Assembly (NCBI GenBank): GCA_032158295.1
Contig: CM063244.1
Coordinates: forward strand, 22,260,815-22,324,814
Reading direction: 5' to 3'
Origin: Pycnopodia helianthoides
Taxonomy: Eukaryota; Echinodermata; Asteroidea; Forcipulatida; Asteriidae
Length of the DNA stretch: 64,000 bases
Positions 57,511-64,000 of the stretch are shown in pieces (position 1 is the first letter of the stretch; every line of letters begins with the position of its first letter). The position numbers were made by a program, and so were the translations under genes. The notes beneath the pieces are model-generated. The model did not search any database. It was not told the origin of the DNA and worked only from the letters and a program-made list of their open reading frames with translations.

Positions 57511-59010
57511 TATAATACGTATAGACGGACAGCAGGGGGCGCTAAACTGAAATTTTTTGAAACCATGGGCAGAAGTAAAGGCACATCAATACTTTGAGGC
57601 AGCGCTCCACTTTCATGAATTTAATTCTGAATTTTCAGGATATATTGACCGATGATTGATTCTAAAAGAACTGACGGATTTTAGGAAATCCCTCAAAAAA
57701 GGAAATTCGCAGAAAATTATTTTGCAAAGCAAGTTAAAAACATCATTTCCAAACTGATTTGTTCACGTACAGAAGGTAAAATTAATTATATCGTCACTTG
57801 CCAACAACTGACGAGCAAAAGGTAATGTGGCGGAAAGTTTGTCCTGCTTATTGTGACTCGACCAATTTACATATTAAATAAGTTCAAACGGAATCTGGAG
57901 TCGTACAAAAGTTGTTTCATTGTCCTTTAGTTACTGATTTTTGGGGAGAAAATCGTAAGGAAATTGTATACAAAATTATTTCGGACTTTCACAAGCTTTC
58001 GCGTTGGTTTCAATGTGTGAAAGAAAAGCACATTTTCAACTTAAAATTAAAGATAGCACTGTATGAACATTCTATGGCCGATCATAAATGCTGGGTGTTG
58101 AGTTTCAACAGTAAAAACGTCATTTTTTACGACTTGATTTTTGGAAATCATCCAAGGAAGACTCAACCATAAAAAATAAAAAAAATCCACACTTCCTGAC
58201 ACGTCTTGCGTACGCTCTCTTTGAATTCACTCTAAACAACCGCGTAACCAGGGTGCGAGTAACATTGTTTTAAAGACTGTTGGTGAAATTGTTCACCCTT
58301 ATCATCTCCGCGCTTGCCCATTGTTTTACACTTTTTTGGCTTGCGTTTTGACGGATTCGTGGCGGCCTGGTAGGACGTCAGTGTCTTTTAGAGTGCACCG
58401 AGTGTAAAACGTCTAAGTGTAAAACTTCTAATGTTCTAAAATATTTTTACATGGTTTAAGAAGCTGAAACTTTGTTTTAAGTTATATTCTTCATGTCCAT
58501 AACTATACTTTTGACGGTTTCACAAATAACAAATATATCAAAGTATTTTGACGCGATTCCATTTAATCAAATAATTCATGTCTTTACACGCTCACCCTAA
58601 ACTGCATAGTATTAGACATTTATGAGAGGGGAACAGTTGCTCTTGATGCCTGTTTTGCGGATTACCATACTTGAGCGGGTGCGTAAAGTGGATCGGCCAC
58701 AGGCCTAATTAAAATGTGCCATATTCTAGCACATTTATTGAACCAATTCCAGGGGCTATGAGCGAGCAAGGCATGCTGGAAAAAATGGCGGGGCGATATC
58801 GGTCACCCCTGGGAATGAGGTTGAGTCAGACATATTACAAGATAGAAAGACGAATGAGAGGAGACCAGTTGCTCTTTGACTTGAGGCCTCTTTTGCGGGT
58901 TACCATACTTGAGCGGGCGCGAAAGGGAAGTACTGAAAAGCACGACTGATTGGCTAACCATAAGTGACTGCTCTGCGCGCACGCTTTTTAAAACACGCAA
59001 CGCACTGCAA
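57511..59010. other. unit 2 right flank, no gene seen
   Basis: Contains two copies of a GAGAGG...CCATACTTGAGCGGG module (about 58620-58690 and 58855-58925) and sequence partly matching 43960-44170. No coding signal. Confidence 0.4.
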
Positions 59011-61069
59011 ATGAATCATGTTTTTACATGGTCACCCTAAACTGCATACACTTAGACATATCACAAGATCAAAAAAGAGTTAGAGGGGACCATTACTCAA
59101 TGACTTGAAGCGTATTTTGACAGCGCGCACTGCGTAGTCTCTAACACAGAACGGGGAGGTTATGATCGAGCAAGGCAGTCTGGGAAAAATGGCGCGGCGA
59201 GATCATACACCACTGGGAACGAAGTCATATAGAGCAACTGGTGCCCTCTAATTCTTGTTGATCTCCCTCTCATTCTTTAAAAAAAAACATGATTCATTTG
59301 AAGCGTCGATAATTTTTAACAAGCTTGCCCGCAGAGCAATCATTGGTTAGCCGATCAGCATTGTTTTCGGTGCATCCCTTCCAGGGGTTAAGATCAAGCT
59401 AGGCATTCTGGGGGGAAAATGGCGCGGCGAGAGTTAACACAACTGTGAACGAGGTTGTGACGAGAGGTATCGATACGACGCGCTGCCCATGGTAACAAGG
59501 CTGGTATTATGTCTTTAGTTTGTGCACAACGTCTGCCTAGAGAGACAACTCTTGATATATCGCACTCTTCCGAATTGTGAAACCTCCAATATACAGTGAG
59601 GCATAAAAGCCATAGATAGGTCTCCTGTCTTTATCAGTAAAAAGGATAAAACAGGCACTCGTCTAACAAAGGCCAAACCCAAAGGTTCCGTGGTATAGAC
59701 ATTATGAACGTAGGAAATGACGCATAACTACCAAACTGATATAAGGATACTATACACAACGAGTGTAGCGAGTACTTGATATTCAAACAGAGGACTTGTA
59801 ACAAAAGAGACAATTAAAAAGATTCACGATTGCTATCACAAAGGAAGCTACCCACACAATGTTATGGCATCCAAGGTAAAAGGTACATCTAGCAGGTAAC
59901 TGCCAGAGCCTCGAGGTGTGACGTCATTAGATGCTCGGGCTATTCTGTTGGTAAATAGTGACGTTTTAGAGCTGGAAGTGTAGTGTAACGAATGTTCATG
60001 TACATGTATACCATTCGTTTGCATTGCACTATCGGCTCGACTACTTCGCCACCTAATACCATGTGTTTTTTCCCGGCTGGTTAAGACCATGTTTAGACAT
60101 TCAATAATCAGAATATTAGACTTGAAATATTATGTTACCTCTACTCTCTGCACTCGATTTTATTTATTTTAAAAATGCAGTAAAAGAAATACGATTTGCA
60201 CAATTTTTATGTAAGGTTTCGCGCTCATTCAACTCAAATATTAAGTGCAAATAAGACGTATTAGACATTGTGATTCCGGTAATAAACAGCGCAACCTAGT
60301 TCCCATAAGCTACTTCTCAGTTTTCTCAGTGTCTCATCATCATTTCTTTAGATGACAGAAGATGAAAGAAATTTATTTTCGTATGGTTTGGTGTCTAGAC
60401 TACTCTTACAACATAAGACTGACCTATTTAGAGCCCCCCTGTCCATGTCAAGTGTGTCGCTGACTCATATCAACCTCGAGAGCGTTGTGAACTATTAATT
60501 AGCAGTGTGCGCGCGCACAATTTCACTGTTTGCATTATTTTACTGAGTATAGCTTTGCAATCATTAAGCGAAAAATACAAATTGCTAAAATATGCTGAAG
60601 GTAGCAGAATTACTGGTTCAACAAAAAAATTGAACGTGAGAATTGAATTTCGTTAATAGACGCAAATTATTTCCTACCAGGTAGTTTGTGAATTACGAAT
60701 GTCTACATTAAGTGTTGATTTAACTTTAATGGGATTAGACCTGGAGTGTTGGACAGGCTGATGAGCAGGACTGTACTTTTTACTTCAAGCCTCGTTTTGG
60801 TTGCTTGGTTGTCATTTTGTAAAACAAGATGGATGCACCAAAGAAGAGTCTACTCATCAAATAAAACAATAAGAGGATTAATGGAAACTGACTCATTAGG
60901 ACATTAAAACTGAAACTCTATCAATTGTAACTAGTAAATTATTTCCTAAAAGCTATATAGCATAGTTCGGTAGGGCTGCCTTGTTAGACGAATGCCATCC
61001 ATGACTTGCCGTGTAGTGTCTGAAAAAAACAAAAACTAGTTTTGAAGTATGTACTATCTATCCCACAAC

Positions 61070-61315
61070 ATTCTAAAAACTCCCGGTTCAGAATTGACCC
61101 GGAATTCGGGTCCGTTGGGGGCCTGAAGAGTTTCCGTGTAAGGTTGACCCGGAAACTGTTTTTTTTTTTTTTAAAAGGACAGATTTCAACCAGGATTACG
61201 TGTCAGTTTGACCCATTTATGTGCTATAGTTTGTCCAATGCACCCACATTCATCCAGCCTGACCCCGAAATTGTTCAGATTAAAATCTGACCCGGAATTT
61301 TGTTTAGAGTAAAGG
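61070..61315. mobile_element. GGGTCA-rich MITE, 3' of the unit 3 gene
   Basis: Same family and place as 47105-47356, differing mainly in the T run near 61160. Confidence 0.6.
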
Positions 61316-61739
61316 GCCATACTGTCCATAAGTGACAGGTCAAACCCTTTGTGTTCGACAAACAAGTTCCACAGAACTGTCTGCAACAAACCTTTTCGGA
61401 CATAACGGGGAATGTCGGACAAGGTGTCTAACACACGTGGTTCCAATCAGAAGTAGATTAGTCTTAACATGTTTTCCTTTTAATATCTTAAGATCTTAAA
61501 TGATAGCACCAACCAAGTAACAGAGTACTTTTAAGATAATTCCAGCCTAAAAGATGTTTACTTATTAATGTATCCAGTCTGCTCGCAAAATAAAATCACT
61601 CAGTGAAATTTGGCTTTTCCACTTTCCTTAGACTTTGGCCCGTGAAATGGAACAATCCAGATTTCACCTCGTGATTATAATCTGTCCAATGCACCCACAT
61701 TCATCCAGTATTTGTATAATCTTACACGTGACAGCAGAC

Positions 61740-61783
61740 CTACTCCAAGGGCGGGCTCTCCCCAATCCCAGATTCCATATTTC
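61740..61783 (-). CDS. unit 3 gene exon 8 and stop (partial gene)
   Basis: Encodes the tail NMESGIGESPPLE and TAG, identical to unit 2. Confidence 0.75.
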
Positions 61784-62421
61784 CTAGAAGAAAATAAAAT
61801 AGAACAAAGTATAAGCAATTTAAATATTCAAGCGAAAATGTAAAGAAAAACAAATTGACGAACAAAAAGGGGGGGGGGGGGGTGGGGTGGGGTACAGTGT
61901 GCGTTTGCCCGAAGTCGATGTATGTTAATGTATACCATTAGGGTCCAAAGAGGTCTCTCGTCTCAGGGCAAGTACGATAGCTGCTCAAGAATGTGGAAGG
62001 TTGATGGACTTTTCCCATAAGGACTTTGAATGAAAGCATTTAATATGGTGACGTAATTGTACATTGCTTGTCGGATAAAACTAAATCATATTGTATTCCC
62101 TGTGCACTTTTTACATAATCAAATCTTCAAAAGGGGCTGTCGGGTTTCCAAAATAGTTTACATTATAGATTTATCGTCCTTGGTAGATTTGTGAGTTTGT
62201 ATTGGGAAGTTGCTACTTTGCCACCTTGGTTTTGGAAAACACTAGATATTCGTAAGCCTAATTATGTAACCGTTTTTTCATTTATTCCATGCTAATGGAT
62301 TCTCTGGTAATGCAACATGGTTTATAGTCTCATACAAAAATATTACAAGATTGTACCTCTTTCTCAAAGGGGCCAGGTTTGTTCTCAAACTCAAATCGCT
62401 ACGTTTATGAGATGAGATTAC

Positions 62422-62736
62422 CTTGAAGACAAATGACTCCAGCAGTTTCTGTGCTGTTACATTTGGGCTCATCCCAGCAAGACGACGGGCAGTCGGTGAT
62501 TTTGGCCTCGGAACCATCACACGAAACCCCTTGCATGGCATTGATAGTGCCCTCTGGTTCGCCAAAGTAAGAACCAGACTTTGCCTCCGTGGCACCAGAG
62601 AAGCCTAGCTGTCGACAGACGACCGCGGCATCGATGATATCCCAGTCTGCATCGCAAATTGTACCCCATGTATTTTCCTTGTACAGCTCAACGCGTCCTT
62701 GAGTCTTGTTTCCACCTCCAACCAGCCGGATAGTAT
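62422..62736 (-). CDS. unit 3 gene exon 7, SRCR domain 2 (partial gene)
   Basis: 315 bases, phase 1 at both ends, same sequence as unit 2 as far as I can see. Secreted SRCR protein as described for unit 1; the upstream discoidin exons lie outside the window. Confidence 0.8.
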
Positions 62737-63029
62737 CTCAAAAATAAAGAATTTGAATAAAACTTTTGAATTGTTGAACATTTAATTTAATTTAATTTGT
62801 CAAATCCACGAAATCAAAAACCAGACATGGAAAAACATTTAAGCTAGTTATTGTGATTATGATATTTGCGATTCAACATTTTACTGTGATTTGTACGAAA
62901 TTCCTTAGGAAAAGTTTGAATTGTTTTAATATTCAGCTAACACAAATTTAATATCTTCACTATTCACATCATTAAATTGAAACAGAAGATGAAGTTACCT
63001 TAATAACAAAATAAGAAAAAGGGAAAAAT

Positions 63030-63243
63030 TCCAAAGAATTGACCCGGATTTTGTGTTATGTGGTGCCTGACCCATTTCTGAGTCAGTTTGACCCGGAATT
63101 GGTGTCAACATGACCCGGAAATGGGTCTAATTGACGCAGAATCCGAGTTAAATTCTACATATTTTAAAAACCGGGTCAGTCTGACCCAGAAATGGATCAT
63201 GGCCCTTGGGACCCGGGTCAATTCTGACTCGAGAGTGTAACAG
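63030..63243. mobile_element. GGGTCA-rich MITE in intron 6, unit 3
   Basis: Counterpart of 49078-49289, nearly identical. Confidence 0.6.
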
Positions 63244-63425
63244 AATCTTTGTTCATTATTATGTACAACTTTATATCTATACGATTTACATTGATCACAT
63301 TCTTCTCAAAATTCAACTTCTGTTTGCAAAATAACGCAGGAACATAACATTATTAAGTAATAAGTATAGGAAATTGAATACTGAGAATAAAACTGGTATT
63401 ATCTCAAGAAGTGAACTGTCCTTAC

Positions 63426-63735
63426 TTGGTTTACAGACAACTCCAGCTGTGCTGTTACAGGATTGAATGTCACTACAAACAAAAGCACAGTTATACAGAT
63501 AGGACTCCGTTCCTTTACAGGCTACTCGATCCATCACGGTGGGAAAGTCTGTCGCTCCAAAATACGATCCAGTCTTAGCCTCACTTGCTTCTAGGAATCC
63601 AAGCTGCCTGCATACAGTAGTCGCATCCTTGAAGTCCCAGTTGGTATCACAAACCGCACACCCAACCATCGTCATGGTAAATCTCTACTCGACCTCGTAG
63701 TGCGTCATCACCTCCCACTAATCGGACGATACCAT
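63426..63735 (-). pseudogene. unit 3 gene exon 6, SRCR domain 1 with 1-base insertion
   Basis: 310 bases instead of 309; an extra base in GCACACCCAACC (near 63658-63667) shifts frame after HDDGW. The rest of the domain is open in the other frame (VCDTNWDFKDATTVCRQLGF and on). Either a decayed copy or a consensus error. Confidence 0.65.
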
Positions 63736-64000
63736 CTTCAATAGGAACACAATATAGTAATAACATTCAAAGGCTAATCTTTATATTTTATACTTGAAAT
63801 ACCCGAAGCGTTTGAGACTCCCGTCATTTTGTTGAGTAAAAAACCGTTATCCAAAAGAAAGTTTCAATAAGTAAGTCTATAGTTGCGTTGGCTGTTAGAT
63901 GGATTCGTTTTTTGTATTTCACATTTTTTAGATTAATGTGTGTTCTAAGATGTCTTAAGAATATATCACTTTATTTGCTTCAAATTTGTTTCATTAGTGT

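Larger units (their letters stand above)
46049..60005. repeat. tandem segmental duplication, unit 2
   Basis: Begins with the same TGTATACCATTCGTTTGCAT landmark; period to unit 3 is about 13,957 bases. The segment from about 45059 onwards matches 59011 onwards almost base for base to the right edge, so the last duplication is recent. Contains a disrupted copy of the SRCR/discoidin gene. Confidence 0.92.
60006..64000. repeat. tandem segmental duplication, unit 3, cut by window edge
   Basis: Collinear with 46049-50050 and nearly identical; differences are mostly lengths of G and T runs and single bases. Continues past 64000. Confidence 0.92.

Overview
The window reads as animal nuclear DNA, most likely from an echinoderm (sea star or sea cucumber rather than a vertebrate). 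Three things point there: a creatine/arginine-kinase-type phosphagen kinase, secreted SRCR-domain proteins in a tandem array, and short GT-AG exons scattered through AT-rich DNA full of small inverted-repeat elements. There is no operon structure, no CRISPR array, no rRNA gene, and no transposase or reverse transcriptase that I could recognise. The class and species are not determined by what I see.

Layout. (1) 1-2.0 kb: an uninterrupted minus-strand phosphagen (guanidino) kinase reading frame of 468 residues. It has an unusual N-terminal extension and a Gly in the normally conserved NEED box. (2) 2.0-18.4 kb: no convincing gene. This stretch holds dispersed elements, perfect hairpins and a 30-bp minisatellite of about 36 copies (14.24-15.32 kb) that creates a spurious 366-residue open frame. 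(3) 18.45-29.56 kb: a plus-strand eight-exon gene, reconstructed here to 399 residues, for a multi-pass membrane protein of the TMEM184 / organic solute transporter-alpha family. Its introns hold at least ten mobile-element copies, an 80-bp tandem repeat and a tRNA-derived SINE. (4) 29.6-33.1 kb: mobile elements only. (5) 33.1-64.0 kb: a tandem segmental duplication with a period of about 13-14 kb (unit 1 at 33.08-46.05, unit 2 at 46.05-60.01, unit 3 from 60.01 to beyond the right edge).

Each duplicated unit carries one minus-strand gene for a small secreted protein: signal peptide, one F5/8 type C (discoidin) domain, two SRCR domains and a short tail. The unit 1 copy is intact (8 exons, 414 residues, with a TATA box). 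The unit 2 copy has three frame-disrupting indels, has lost the TATA region and carries a mobile element against an exon donor. The unit 3 copy is only partly inside the window and has its own indel. Units 2 and 3 are nearly identical, so that duplication is recent. The array resembles an expanding and decaying family of extracellular recognition proteins. An immune or adhesion role is inference from domain content.

The short elements fall into about ten families recognisable from terminal inverted repeats and repeat copies inside the window. Six element types start with TTAAAGG and end with CCTTTAA, which suggests mobilisation by one enzyme type with a TTAA target.
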